Source: Nocardioidaceae bacterium (GTDB lineage: Bacteria > Actinomycetota > Actinomycetes > Propionibacteriales > Nocardioidaceae). Taken from it: a DNA stretch of 64,000 nucleotides. This document shows positions 40,668 through 49,666 of this stretch, piece after piece (within the stretch, counting starts at the first letter, position 1; every line of letters starts with the position of its first letter). The notes beneath the pieces were generated by a model, which saw only the letters and a program-made list of their open reading frames with translations, made no database searches and was not told where the DNA came from. The stretch is taken from the NCBI GenBank assembly GCA_017744365.1, contig JAGIBL010000002.1:248001-312000 (forward strand), read 5' to 3'. The translations under genes were made by a program, and so were the position numbers.

Positions 40668-41885
40668 TCAGTTGGTGTACGGCACCAGCGCGGCCGGGTC
40701 CTTCGGGCTCAGTAGCTTGAAGAACCCGAACTTGCCGTCGGTCGCCCGGATCACCCGGACCTGGCGGTCGAAGATCGCGTGGTACGTCGGGTCGATGGTC
40801 ACCTTGCCGGAGAGCACGTCGACCGTGCCAAGACCCTCGAGCGCCGCGTTCAGCGCGTCGCCCTTGGCGCCCCCGGCCTTGGCCAGCGCTGCCCGCAGGA
40901 TCGAGGCCGAGTCGGCGCCGTAGACGAAGGCGCCGGTCGCCGGGGCCTGGCCGGTCTCCTTCGCGTACGCCGCGGCGAGGTCGTTCACCGCGGGCACCGG
41001 GTCGTCGCCGTACGCGGAGGCGGGCGAGAGCGCGTAGAAGTCGCTCAGGTGCGGGATCCCACCGGCCCAGAAGGCGCCGTCCATCCCGTAGTGGCTGACG
41101 ATCGGCGTGCTGATCCCGGCCTGGCGCAGCTGCAGCACCGCCTTGCCGCCGCCAGGCGGGTAGGAGCAGAGCACGACCGCGTCGAAGTCGCCCTTGTGCG
41201 CGCGGATCTTCGAGGCCTGCGAGGTGATCGACTGGTCGTCGTTCTTGAACGTCTCCTGGCCGGCCACCGTACCGCCGAGCTCGGCGAACCGGTGCTTGAA
41301 GCCGGAGCAGACCCGGCCCGGGTAGTCCAGCGCGGTGTCCTCGAGGAGGTAGACGCGCTTCCAGCCCTGGTCGGCGGTGAACTCCGCCATCGCGGCCGCC
41401 TCGGACTGGATGGAGAGCCCGAAGCCGTAGACCAGGGAGCCCAGGCCCTTGGGCCCGAAGCGCTGGTCGGAGGTGCACGGCGTGAAGGCGACGATGTTGC
41501 GCGCCTGGCTGATCGCGGTGCTCGCCGCCGCGATCGGGTAGCTGCAGCTGATCATCAGCAGGTCGGCGCCACCGTCGGTGAGCGAGGTGGCCACGTTGGC
41601 GGCAGTGGTCGCGTCGCTCTTGTTGTCGGCGATCTTCACCTCGAGCTCGGGTCCCTCGGCGCTCGGGTCCTGCGCCGCCGAGGCCAGGGTCTGGTAGCCG
41701 GGAAGGTCGAAGGCCGAGATGTAGCCGGTGCGGGCGATGTCGGCGCCGATGACCGTGCTCCCGCCGCCCTTGCCCGGGGAGCCGCCGGACGGGGAGTCGT
41801 CGCCACCGCAGGCCGCGGTCAGGGCGGCACAGACGGCGATGACGCCGACGAGGAGGCTGGTCGCGCGGGTCGGTCTCGTCTTCAT
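40668..41885 (-). CDS. Branched-chain-amino-acid-type ABC substrate-binding lipoprotein, set A
   Basis: A 405-residue Peripla_BP_6 protein. Its signal peptide ends in a lipobox (LTAAC), followed by a Gly/Ser-rich linker. The domain starts STVIGADIARTGYISAFD, and SCSYPIAAAS and LCSYPPGGG mark the binding cleft. The fold is that of LivK/UrtA/FmdD, which bind amino acids, urea or amides. It is paralogous to the protein at 50390-51571 (shared DLPG/DMPV, CSYPPGG and DGxFW/DGDYW segments). The stop lies 20 bases before the formamidase start. Confidence 0.9.
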   Translation of the reverse strand: MKTRPTRATSLLVGVIAVCAALTAACGGDDSPSGGSPGKGGGSTVIGADIARTGYISAFDLPGYQTLASAAQDPSAEGPELEVKIADNKSDATTAANVATSLTDGGADLLMISCSYPIAAASTAISQARNIVAFTPCTSDQRFGPKGLGSLVYGFGLSIQSEAAAMAEFTADQGWKRVYLLEDTALDYPGRVCSGFKHRFAELGGTVAGQETFKNDDQSITSQASKIRAHKGDFDAVVLCSYPPGGGKAVLQLRQAGISTPIVSHYGMDGAFWAGGIPHLSDFYALSPASAYGDDPVPAVNDLAAAYAKETGQAPATGAFVYGADSASILRAALAKAGGAKGDALNAALEGLGTVDVLSGKVTIDPTYHAIFDRQVRVIRATDGKFGFFKLLSPKDPAALVPYTN

Positions 41886-42937
41886 GGGTTCTTCCTTTGC
41901 TGGGTGTGCTTGCCGAACGGAAGTGCGATCTCGTGTCCCCCGGTCAGGCCGCTGGGCCGCCACAGGACGATGACGAGGAAGGCCAGGCCGAGCCCGACGT
42001 CGCTGAGCCCGACCGGTCCCTTGACGTGGGCGCCGAGCAGCGTCGTGCCGTTCTCGACCCGCAGCAGCGTCTCGGTGAGCACCGAGACCACGACCGTGCC
42101 GACCACGGCTCCGGCCAGGCTCTGCAGCCCGCCGACGACGAGCATGGTCAGCACGACGACGGTCATCCGCAGACCGAAGCCGTCCGGGGAGATGGTGCCG
42201 AGCGTCGAGGAGAGCAGGGCGCCGCCGAGGGCGGCGAAGGCGGCGCTGAGCACGAAGGCCCGGCGGCGGTCGGCGACCACGTGGATGCCCGACCCGGTGG
42301 CCGCCACCTCGTCGTCACGGCCGGCCCGCAGCCGCAGCCCGAGCGGGGACTGCCGCAGCACCGAGGCGGCCAGGATCGTCACCAGCGCGACCGCGACCGC
42401 GATCGTGGTGGTGGCGTGGATCGGGATCCCGACCAGCGGACTGGGCCCCGCGGTCACGCTGTGCCAGTTGCCGACGACGCTGTCCACGAGCAGCAGCAGG
42501 CTGAAGGTGGCGACCGCCGACTGCAGCCCGCCCAGGCGCATCAGGAAGGCGCCGGCCACCGCGGCGACGACACCGGTGACGGCCATCGCGACCAGGGCCG
42601 CCAGCGGGAACGGCAGCGCGACCGTGCGCAGCACCGCGGGCATGTCCGGCATCACCTGCCGCTTGAAGGCGACCGGCATGGTGAGCAGCGCCGTCAGGTA
42701 GGCGCCCAGCTCGACGAAGCCGACGTGCGCGACCGAGATGACGCCGGTGGTGCCGCTGAACATCGAGAGCGCGACCACGATGGTCACGTAGATGACCGCG
42801 TTCAGGCCCGCGCGCTCCGTCGCGCCGCCGGCCCAGGCGGTGAGCACCCCGCCGGCCGCCACCAGCAGCGCCGGCACCAGCGCGGGCACCACCGCCGGCG
42901 GCAGCACCGCGGCCCAGCCCACTCCGCGCCGCGGCAT
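41882..42937 (-). CDS. livM: LivM-type ABC transporter permease, set A
   Basis: A 351-residue membrane protein with about nine to ten hydrophobic helices. The motifs GTTGVISVAHVGFVELGAY and GDDEVAATGSGI-like RDDEVAATGSGI are those of LivM permeases. The ATG at 42937 overlaps the livH stop by one base (TGATG), and the stop overlaps the binding-protein start. It forms a heterodimeric channel with the LivH-type protein at 42937-43821. Confidence 0.92.
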   Translation of the reverse strand: MPRRGVGWAAVLPPAVVPALVPALLVAAGGVLTAWAGGATERAGLNAVIYVTIVVALSMFSGTTGVISVAHVGFVELGAYLTALLTMPVAFKRQVMPDMPAVLRTVALPFPLAALVAMAVTGVVAAVAGAFLMRLGGLQSAVATFSLLLLVDSVVGNWHSVTAGPSPLVGIPIHATTTIAVAVALVTILAASVLRQSPLGLRLRAGRDDEVAATGSGIHVVADRRRAFVLSAAFAALGGALLSSTLGTISPDGFGLRMTVVVLTMLVVGGLQSLAGAVVGTVVVSVLTETLLRVENGTTLLGAHVKGPVGLSDVGLGLAFLVIVLWRPSGLTGGHEIALPFGKHTQQRKNP

Positions 42938-43821
42938 CAGACCCGCTCCTTCATGGTGCCGGCGCGCACCAGGCCGCCGGGCCGGAGCAGGAGCAGGGCG
43001 ATCACGACCGCGACCAGGAAGCTGACGTCGAAACCGGCCAGCCGGTCCGGGAGCCAGGAGCTGAGCAGGGACAGGGTGGCGCCGACCACGAACCCGCCCG
43101 TGGCCGCGCCGCCGAGCCGGTCCAGGCCGCCGACCACCGCGCCGAGCAGCGCGAAGACGATGACGTTGGTGCCGAGCGAGGGCGTCACGCCGCCCACCTG
43201 CGCGGAGAGGACCAGGGCGACGACGACCGACATCACCCCGGTGATCGCGAACGCGCCCGCGGTGACCGCGTTCGCCCGGACGCCGACGAGCCGGGCCATC
43301 GCGAAGTCGTCGGAGGCCGCGCGCATCCGGATGCCGAACGAGGTGCCGCGCAGCAGCCCCACCAGCGCGGCCAGCAGGACGCCGACCAGGACGATGGTGA
43401 GCAGGCTGAGCCGGGTGACGTAGTAGCCGCCGACGCTCACCACGCCCGAGGGCATCCGGTCGAAGACGAACGAGCGCTGGTCCGGCCCGAAGGCGAGCAG
43501 CAGCGTCTTCTCCAGGGTGAACGCCACCGCGAAGCTGGCGATGAAGAGGGTGGCCACGGGCGCGGTGCGCAGCGGCCGGAACACCAGCCGCTCCATCGCC
43601 AGGCAGAGCACCACCGCGACCACGAGGGCGAGGCCGACGGCGCCGGCCAGACCCGCGTCCCGGCCGGCGTACAGGGCGTAGGCGCTGGTGGTCACCACCG
43701 TGCCGAGGGCGAAGTTGGCCACCCGCACGACCCCGAAGAGCAGACCGACCGCGAGCGCTTCGAGGCCGTAGAGGGCCCCCAGGCTGCAGGCGTCGATCAG
43801 CGACTGGACGAAGGCGCTCAT
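42937..43821 (-). CDS. livH: LivH-type ABC transporter permease, set A
   Basis: A 294-residue membrane permease. N-terminal LGALYGLEALAVGLLFGVVR, then VANFALGTVV and the coupling-loop region IRMRAASDDFAMARLVGV identify LivH. It has exactly the same length as its set B paralogue at 48051-48935. Coupled on both sides by four-base or one-base overlaps. Confidence 0.92.
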   Translation of the reverse strand: MSAFVQSLIDACSLGALYGLEALAVGLLFGVVRVANFALGTVVTTSAYALYAGRDAGLAGAVGLALVVAVVLCLAMERLVFRPLRTAPVATLFIASFAVAFTLEKTLLLAFGPDQRSFVFDRMPSGVVSVGGYYVTRLSLLTIVLVGVLLAALVGLLRGTSFGIRMRAASDDFAMARLVGVRANAVTAGAFAITGVMSVVVALVLSAQVGGVTPSLGTNVIVFALLGAVVGGLDRLGGAATGGFVVGATLSLLSSWLPDRLAGFDVSFLVAVVIALLLLRPGGLVRAGTMKERV

Positions 43822-44567
43822 CGGGCCGTCCCCGGGACCGCGGGGGCCGGACCGAAGTAGGCGGCGAGCAGCTCCGCCTCGGCGCCGTCCGCGCGCGCGT
43901 CCACCTCGCGGGCGACCTCGCCGTGCACGAGGGCGTAGGCGCGGTCGGCGAACTGCAGCACGTCGTGCAGCCGCTGCTCGGCGACCAGCACCGAGGTCCC
44001 GCGCGCGGCCAGCTCGGGCAGTAGCGCGAAGAGCTCCTCGACGATCCGCGGGGACAGCCCGAGCGAGGGCTCGTCGAGGAGCAGCAGCCACGGTTGCGAG
44101 ACCAGCGCGCGGGCCAGCGCGAGCTGCTGGCGCTGACCGCCGGAGAGGGTCTCGGCCGGCTGACGTCGTACGGCGTGCAGCGCGGGGAAGATCTCGTACG
44201 CCTGCGCCATCCGGCGCCGCAGCTCGGCGCGCCCGGGTACCACCACCGCGCGCAGGTTCTCCTCGACGGTGAGCCGGGAGAAGGGCCGGCCGCGCTCGGG
44301 CACCAGGCAGAGGCCGTGCGCGAAGACCCGCTCCGGGTCGAGCCCGTCGAGCCGGCGGCCACGGGCCTCGATCTCCCCGGCGGCCGGCCGGACCAGCCCG
44401 GCCACGGCGGCCAGGAGCGAGGACTTGCCGGCGCCGTTGGCCCCGACCACGCCGACCACCTCGCCCTCGGCGAGCTCGAGATCGACGCCGCGGAGCGCCC
44501 GCACCGTGCCGTAGGTGACCACGAGCCCGCGTACCGACAGGCCCGCCCCGGCGGTCGCGGCCGTCAT
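43818..44567 (-). CDS. livF: LivF-type ABC transporter ATPase, set A
   Basis: A 249-residue ATPase with Walker A GANGAGKSS, signature TLSGGQRQQ, Walker B LLLLDEPSLGLSP and switch region VAEQR. LDEPSLGLSP followed by VAEQ is the LivF hallmark. It pairs with the LivG ATPase encoded upstream. ATG at 44567 overlaps the livG stop. Confidence 0.93.
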   Translation of the reverse strand: MTAATAGAGLSVRGLVVTYGTVRALRGVDLELAEGEVVGVVGANGAGKSSLLAAVAGLVRPAAGEIEARGRRLDGLDPERVFAHGLCLVPERGRPFSRLTVEENLRAVVVPGRAELRRRMAQAYEIFPALHAVRRQPAETLSGGQRQQLALARALVSQPWLLLLDEPSLGLSPRIVEELFALLPELAARGTSVLVAEQRLHDVLQFADRAYALVHGEVAREVDARADGAEAELLAAYFGPAPAVPGTAR

Positions 44568-45301
44568 GCGCCGACCCGGTCGGCGGAGCCGAGGTAGGCC
44601 CGCAGCACCTGGGGGTCGTGCTCGACCCGGGCGCGGTCACCGGTGGTGAGGACGGCGCCCTGGTCGAGCACCACGATCCGCGGGCAGAGCCGGAAGACCA
44701 GCTCCATGTTGTGCTCGACCAGCAGCAGCCCGAGACCGGTCGCCGCGCGCACCTGGCCGACCAGCCCGCACAGCCGCTCGATGTCGCCGGGGTCGAGCCC
44801 GGCCGCCGGCTCGTCGAGGAGCAGGAACCGCGGTCCGGAGGCCAGTGCCCGGACGACGCCGAGCAGGCAGCGGTCGCCGTGCGTGAGGCGGCCCGCGATC
44901 CTGTCCCCGTGCTCGTGCAGGCCGGCCAGCTCGAGGAGCGTGTCGGCCGGCAGCGGCTCCCGCTCGCCGGGGACCACGGTGCGCAGGTGCTCGCGCACGG
45001 TGAGCGCCGGGAAGATTCGGGTCGCCTGGTAGGTCCGGCCGATCAGCCCGCGGGCCCGGCGCCACGCCGGCACCCGGGTCAGGTCGGCGTCGTCGATGCG
45101 CACCCGCCCGCTGGTGGGGCGCACCAGTCCGGCGACCACGTTGATGAGGGTGGTCTTGCCGGCGCCGTTCGGGCCGATCACCCCGACGGTCTCGCCTTGC
45201 TGCACGTCGAGCCGTACGTCGCGCAGCGCGGCGACCCCACCGAAGAAGAGGCTGACGTCCTCGACGTGGAGAGTCGCCCGATCTGACGTGGCAGGGGACA
45301 A
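44564..45301 (-). CDS. livG: LivG-type ABC transporter ATPase, set A
   Basis: A 245-residue ATPase with Walker A GPNGAGKTT, ARTYQ-type RTYQATRIFP, Walker B FLLLDEPAAGLDPG and VEHNMELVF. The signature reads LTHGDRCLL instead of LSYGQQR, a divergence also seen in this family. The start is TTG at 45301, supported by AGGAG seven bases upstream; no ATG or GTG lies at a suitable place. It is the first gene after a 173-base gap and may have its own promoter. Confidence 0.9.
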   Translation of the reverse strand: MSPATSDRATLHVEDVSLFFGGVAALRDVRLDVQQGETVGVIGPNGAGKTTLINVVAGLVRPTSGRVRIDDADLTRVPAWRRARGLIGRTYQATRIFPALTVREHLRTVVPGEREPLPADTLLELAGLHEHGDRIAGRLTHGDRCLLGVVRALASGPRFLLLDEPAAGLDPGDIERLCGLVGQVRAATGLGLLLVEHNMELVFRLCPRIVVLDQGAVLTTGDRARVEHDPQVLRAYLGSADRVGA

Positions 45302-45474
45302 CGCCGTGCTCCTGACCTGGGTGGACCTGGTGCCGTGGAGACGCCCGCCCGGACGGTCGTCAGTGTGGACGCTATGAGCGCCGCACCGGCCCGGCTACGT
45401 CCGCGAAGGCGGTGTGCCGGTGCCTCAAGGGGCAGCCCACCTGCCTGATCGGGCATCGGCGCCCGGCAGCGTCG
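45302..45474 (-). promoter_or_regulatory. Intergenic region between the response regulator and importer set A
   Basis: A 173-base gap, the longest within the minus-strand array. It carries the AGGAG ribosome site of the TTG-started livG. I see no clear -10/-35 pair, no GGTATACC site and no strong hairpin. It is the most likely place for a response-regulator-controlled promoter of importer set A and the two amide hydrolases, on position alone. Confidence 0.3.
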
Positions 45475-46137
45475 TCAGGCGTCGAGATCGACCACGTGCA
45501 GCCGGATCGCGGCGGCGACCGCGCCGGTCCGGTCGCGGACGTCGAGCTTGCCGAAGACCGAGGTCAGGTGGGCCTTGACGGTGCGCTCCGAGACCGAGAG
45601 CGCGCGGGCGATCTGCCGGTTGCTGGCCCCGTGGACCAGGTGCTGCAGGACGGCCAGCTCGCGCTCGGTGAAGGTCGGGTCGGTGGCCCGTGCGCGCGAG
45701 GGGCGGCTCAGCTCGAGCAGGGCGCCGGAGAGCTCGGCGGAGACGAAGGTGCCGCCGTCGTGCACCCGGCGGATCGCGGCCGCGATCTGGCCGGGGTCGT
45801 CGCCCTTGAGCACGAACCCACGGACACCGGTCTCGGTGGCCCACTCCAGGTCGCGGGCGGTGATCTCGGTGGAGAGGATCACCACCGCGGTCCGCGGGGA
45901 CACCTCGGCAAGGGTCTTGACCACGGCGGGGCCGGCCGGGCCGGGGATGCGCAGGTCGAGCACCAGGATGTCGGGACGGAGCCGGGTGCAGGCCGCGACC
46001 GCCTCGGCGCCCGTGGCGGCCGTGCCCACGACCTCGATCCCGTCGAACTCGCCGAGCAGGAAGGACAACCCCGAGAGCACCACCGGGTGGTCGTCGACCA
46101 GCACCACCGTGACGGCCTGGGCATCGGCTTGGTCCAC
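45475..46137 (-). CDS. NarL/LuxR-family response regulator
   Basis: A 220-residue regulator with a receiver domain (acidic VDDHP at the start, phospho-Asp in DILVLDLRIPG, Lys in GFVLKGDD) and a C-terminal LuxR helix-turn-helix (FTERELAVLQHLVHGASNRQ, then ARALSVSERTVKAHL). I chose the GTG at 46137, with AGGA upstream. The probable partner is the histidine kinase at 36715, which belongs to the kinase class that serves NarL-type regulators. The gene follows the epimerase gene by ten bases. Confidence 0.92.
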   Translation of the reverse strand: MDQADAQAVTVVLVDDHPVVLSGLSFLLGEFDGIEVVGTAATGAEAVAACTRLRPDILVLDLRIPGPAGPAVVKTLAEVSPRTAVVILSTEITARDLEWATETGVRGFVLKGDDPGQIAAAIRRVHDGGTFVSAELSGALLELSRPSRARATDPTFTERELAVLQHLVHGASNRQIARALSVSERTVKAHLTSVFGKLDVRDRTGAVAAAIRLHVVDLDA

Positions 46138-46147
46138 CTCAGTGATC

Positions 46148-47044
46148 CTAGGCGGTCCGGGACCCGCCATGGCCGTCACGCAGCCAGTCGAGCACCCCGG
46201 GGCTCCGCGGCTCCCAGCCGAGCTCGTCGCGGGCCTTGGCGCCGGAGACCACCTGGTTCTCGGCCAGCGCGTCGGCCAGCGCGCCCAGCTCGGCACGGGC
46301 GTCGTCGAGGTCGCGCTGCCGCACCCGGCCGGGAACCCCCAGCGCGTCGGCCAGGGCCAGCGCGATCTCCCGGACGGGCACGCCCGGCTCGTCGACCGCG
46401 TGCCAGATGCTCCCCGACGGCGCGTCCCGCAGGGCCCGCTCGTAGAGCACGCCGAGGTCGTCGCGGTGGACCATCGGCCAGCAGGTGCCGCCGTCACCGA
46501 CGTAGACGACGGTGCCGTCCTCGTCGCGGCCGTCGCGGAGCAGCTGGATCAGGCCGCAGGCACCGCCGTAGACCACCCCCGGGCGCACGATCGTGGACCG
46601 GATCCCGAAGTTCACCGCCTCCAGCACCAGGTCCTCGGCGCGGGTGCGGAACGCGACCAGGGGCGTCGGTCGGTAGGGCGCGGACTCGGTCAGCGGCTCG
46701 GCACCGCTCGGTCCCAGCACCCAGAGGCCGGAGGTGTAGACGAACGGCTTGCCGGTCCCGGAGAGCGCGGCGATCGCGGTCCGGATCAGGTCGATCTCGG
46801 CACCGCCGTCGTGGTCGCCGACCACGAACGCGGTGTGCACGAAGGCGTCGCACTCGCGGATCAGCCGGAGCAGCCGGTGCCGGTCGGCCAGGTCGCCGAG
46901 GTGGGCCTCGGCGCCGAGCGCGCGCATCGCCTGCACGCCCTCGGGCGTACGCACCAGCGCGGCGACCTGGTGACCGCCCGAGACCAGCGCCTCGGCCACG
47001 CCGCCGCCGACGCACCCGGTTCCCCCGGTGAGCAGCACCCTCAC
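46148..47044 (-). CDS. NAD-dependent epimerase/dehydratase (extended SDR)
   Basis: A 298-residue extended SDR. The N-terminal cofactor motif is LTGGTGCVGGGV and the aromatic-acid-pathway-like segment is VYTSGLWVLG. The YxxxK tyrosine is not obvious at its usual place (YRPTPLVAFRTRAED), so catalysis may differ. The GTG at 47044 has GGAGG eight bases upstream and overlaps the livM stop (GTGA). It may reduce or epimerise an intermediate of the aromatic pathway; the substrate is unknown. Confidence 0.85.
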   Translation of the reverse strand: MRVLLTGGTGCVGGGVAEALVSGGHQVAALVRTPEGVQAMRALGAEAHLGDLADRHRLLRLIRECDAFVHTAFVVGDHDGGAEIDLIRTAIAALSGTGKPFVYTSGLWVLGPSGAEPLTESAPYRPTPLVAFRTRAEDLVLEAVNFGIRSTIVRPGVVYGGACGLIQLLRDGRDEDGTVVYVGDGGTCWPMVHRDDLGVLYERALRDAPSGSIWHAVDEPGVPVREIALALADALGVPGRVRQRDLDDARAELGALADALAENQVVSGAKARDELGWEPRSPGVLDWLRDGHGGSRTA

Positions 47045-48048
47045 TCCCGCACCCTCCCACCGACCAGGCCCGCCGGTCGCACCAGCAGGATCACGACGAG
47101 CAGCGCGGCGAGCCCGAGCTCGCGCAGTCCGGGCGGGCCCTGGAGGCCGACCGGGCCCCACCGCACGCCGTTCTCGACCGCGAGCAGTGCCTGGCCCAGG
47201 GCGGTGACGACCACGCACCCGACCACCGCGCCGGTGAGGCTGCGCAGGCCGCCGACGATCAGCATCGCCAGCAGGAAGAACGTGAGCCGGAGCCCGAAGT
47301 CGTCCGGGTTCAGGGTGCCGAGCCGGTGCCCGTAGAGCGCCCCGGCGGCTCCGGCCAGGGCGGCGCTGACGACGAACGCGAGCAGCCGCAGCCGCTCCAC
47401 GTCGATGCCCGCGGCGCGGGCGGCCACCTCGTCCTCCCGGGTCGCCCGCAGCCGCAGCCCGTACCGGCTCCGGGCGAAGGCGTGCGTGACCAGGACGGCG
47501 ACGACCACCAGGCCGCCGGCCAGCACCGGGGTGGTGGAGGTGCCGACACCGATGAGCGCACCGGGCCCGCCGGTGACCGCCGACCAGTTCTCGATCACGG
47601 TCTGGGTCGCCAGCAGCAGCGCGAAGGTCGCGATCGCGGACTGCAGCCCGGACAGCCGCATCAGCAGCGGCCCGGCGACCAGCGCGAGCACCGCGGCCGC
47701 GAGGGCGGCGAGCAGGTAGGACCAGAACAGGCCGACGCGCACGTGGGCCAGACCGCTCGGCAGGTCCGGGAGCATCACCTCGCGGCGCTGCTCGGGCATC
47801 GCGCTCAGCGCGGAGACGTAGGCGCCCAGCTGGACGAAGGCCACGTGGCAGACCGAGATCACCCCCGAGCTGCCGCTGAACAGCTGCAGCGCGACCACCA
47901 CGCTCATCAGCACCAGGCAGTCGACCACGGTGCGCTCGACGTCGGGCCGGGCGACCAGGCCGGCCAGCACCAGCAGCACCGGCGTCGCCAGCGGGACCGC
48001 GAGCGCCGGATCGAGCGCGGCCGCGAGCCAGGGTTCGGTTCTCCGCAT
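47041..48048 (-). CDS. livM: LivM-type ABC transporter permease, set B
   Basis: A 335-residue multi-helix permease with GSSGVISVCHVAFVQLGAY and REDEVAARAAGIDVERLR, the same landmarks as the set A LivM at 41882. I chose ATG 48048, with GGAGAGG about eight bases upstream; GTG 48054 overlaps the livH stop (GTGA) and is an alternative. Part of the complete importer 47041-51571. Confidence 0.92.
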   Translation of the reverse strand: MRRTEPWLAAALDPALAVPLATPVLLVLAGLVARPDVERTVVDCLVLMSVVVALQLFSGSSGVISVCHVAFVQLGAYVSALSAMPEQRREVMLPDLPSGLAHVRVGLFWSYLLAALAAAVLALVAGPLLMRLSGLQSAIATFALLLATQTVIENWSAVTGGPGALIGVGTSTTPVLAGGLVVVAVLVTHAFARSRYGLRLRATREDEVAARAAGIDVERLRLLAFVVSAALAGAAGALYGHRLGTLNPDDFGLRLTFFLLAMLIVGGLRSLTGAVVGCVVVTALGQALLAVENGVRWGPVGLQGPPGLRELGLAALLVVILLVRPAGLVGGRVRE

Positions 48049-48050
48049 CG

Positions 48051-48935
48051 TCACACCCTCTCCGTCAAGGTGCCGCCGGGCAGCAGCCCCTGCGGCCGGA
48101 ACACCAGCACGCCGACGACCACCGCGACGGTGACCGCGTCCCGGAACGGCCGGACCTCCAGCGGCAGCACGCTGTCCAGCAGCGACAGCACGAAGCCGAC
48201 GCAGAAGCCGCCCACCGCGGCGCCGGAGAGCCGGTCCATCCCGCCGATGACCGCGCCGAGCAGGGCGATCACGACCACGTTGGACCCCAGGCCGGGCGAG
48301 ACGCCGCCCAGCTGCCCGACGACCACCACGGCGACGGCGGCGCAGAGCACGCCGCTGAGCGCGAAGGCCAGCGCGATCAGCCGGTGCGCCCGCACCCCGA
48401 GCAGCGCGGTCATCTCGAAGTCGTCGGCGGCGGCCCGGAGCCGGATGCCCACCTCGGTCCGGCGCAGGAACACGCTGAACAGGAGCAGCAGCGTCCCGGC
48501 CGCGACGAGGGTGACGATGCTCAGGTGCGAGATCCGCAGGCCCAGGACGTCGGAGCTGCGCGCGAGCCACGGCGAGAGCGAGAAGCTGCGGGTGTTCGCG
48601 CCGAAGACCACCAGCGCCAGGTTCTCCAGGCCGAAGGCGATGGCGAAGGAGGCGATGAACAGCGCGGCCTCGCTCGCCGACCTCATCCGGCGGAAGACCG
48701 CGGCCTCGAGCAGCAGCGAGAGCAGCACCGCGACCCCGACCGCGAGCAGCACCGCCACGCCCAGGGGCAGGTCGCGGGCGACGTACAGGGCATAGGCCGC
48801 CGCCATGGTGACCGCGCCCAGCGCGAAGTTCGCCAGCCGCATGATGCCGAAGAGCAACCCGATGCCGAGGGACTCGAGGGCGTAGAGGCCACCGACGCCG
48901 ATCCCGTCGACGAGGCTCTGCAGCAGCGTCGTCAT
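48051..48935 (-). CDS. livH: LivH-type ABC transporter permease, set B
   Basis: A 294-residue permease with GVGGLYALESLGIGLLFGIM, LANFALGAVTM and RLRAAADDFEMTALLGV, matching the set A LivH throughout and equal in length. ATG 48935 overlaps the livF stop (ATGA). Confidence 0.92.
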   Translation of the reverse strand: MTTLLQSLVDGIGVGGLYALESLGIGLLFGIMRLANFALGAVTMAAAYALYVARDLPLGVAVLLAVGVAVLLSLLLEAAVFRRMRSASEAALFIASFAIAFGLENLALVVFGANTRSFSLSPWLARSSDVLGLRISHLSIVTLVAAGTLLLLFSVFLRRTEVGIRLRAAADDFEMTALLGVRAHRLIALAFALSGVLCAAVAVVVVGQLGGVSPGLGSNVVVIALLGAVIGGMDRLSGAAVGGFCVGFVLSLLDSVLPLEVRPFRDAVTVAVVVGVLVFRPQGLLPGGTLTERV

Positions 48936-49666
48936 CCGCCAGCACCCGCCGGGTGGGCCTCGCCGAAGTAGGCGGCCTCGATCGCGCGGTCGGCATCCGG
49001 CCCGCCGGCCGTGGTCTCCAGCCTGATGGTGCCGGCGCTGAGCACGTAGGCCCGGTCGGCGATGGCCAGGGTCTGGTGCACCCGCTGCTCCACGACGACC
49101 ACGGTGACGCCGGCCTCGCGCAGCCGCCCGATCGTCTCGAAGACGGCCTCGACCGCCGCCGGGGCCAGGCCCAGCGACGGCTCGTCGAGGAGGAGCAGCC
49201 GCGGCGCCGCCATCAACGCCCGCCCGATCGCCAGCTGCTGCTGCTGGCCGCCGGAGAGATAACGGCCGAGCTGCCGCGAGCGCTCGGCGAGAGCGGGGAA
49301 CAGCGCGTAGACCACCTCGCGCTGCTCGTGACGGCGGCGCCGCGACCCGACCGGGCAGACCCGCAGGTTCTCCTCGACGCTGAGCCGCCCGAAGATCCGG
49401 CGGCCCTCGGGCACCACCCCGACGCCCCGGCGCGCCACCTGGTCGGGACTGCGCCCGGTCAGCACCTCGCCGTCGAGCCGGACCTCGCCGGCCCGCGGCG
49501 TGACCAGGCCGACGACCGCGTTGAGCAGGGTCGACTTCCCGGCCCCGTTGGGACCGAGCACCGCGACCACCTCGCGCTCGCCGGCGTGGAGGCTGACGCC
49601 CCGCAGCGCGGCGACGGCCTGGTACGAGACCGCCAGCTGCCGCACCTCCAGGAACGGCCCGCTCAT
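48932..49666 (-). CDS. livF: LivF-type ABC transporter ATPase, set B
   Basis: A 244-residue ATPase with Walker A GPNGAGKST, VPEGRRIFGRLSVEENL, signature YLSGGQQQQ, Walker B LLLLDEPSLGLAP and VVEQR. The VPEGRR(I/L)F segment is diagnostic for LivF. It is coupled by ATGA to the livG gene upstream. Confidence 0.93.
   Translation of the reverse strand: MSGPFLEVRQLAVSYQAVAALRGVSLHAGEREVVAVLGPNGAGKSTLLNAVVGLVTPRAGEVRLDGEVLTGRSPDQVARRGVGVVPEGRRIFGRLSVEENLRVCPVGSRRRRHEQREVVYALFPALAERSRQLGRYLSGGQQQQLAIGRALMAAPRLLLLDEPSLGLAPAAVEAVFETIGRLREAGVTVVVVEQRVHQTLAIADRAYVLSAGTIRLETTAGGPDADRAIEAAYFGEAHPAGAGG

Noticed and set aside
40671-40685. TTGGTGTACGGCACC as a fifth GntR operator
   Set aside because: It lacks the GGTATACC core and lies in the coding end of the binding-protein gene.
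39682-41478. A 598-residue formamidase fusion
   Set aside because: The N-terminal extension is shadow of the set A binding protein; AAGGAG before GTG 40647 fits the family start.
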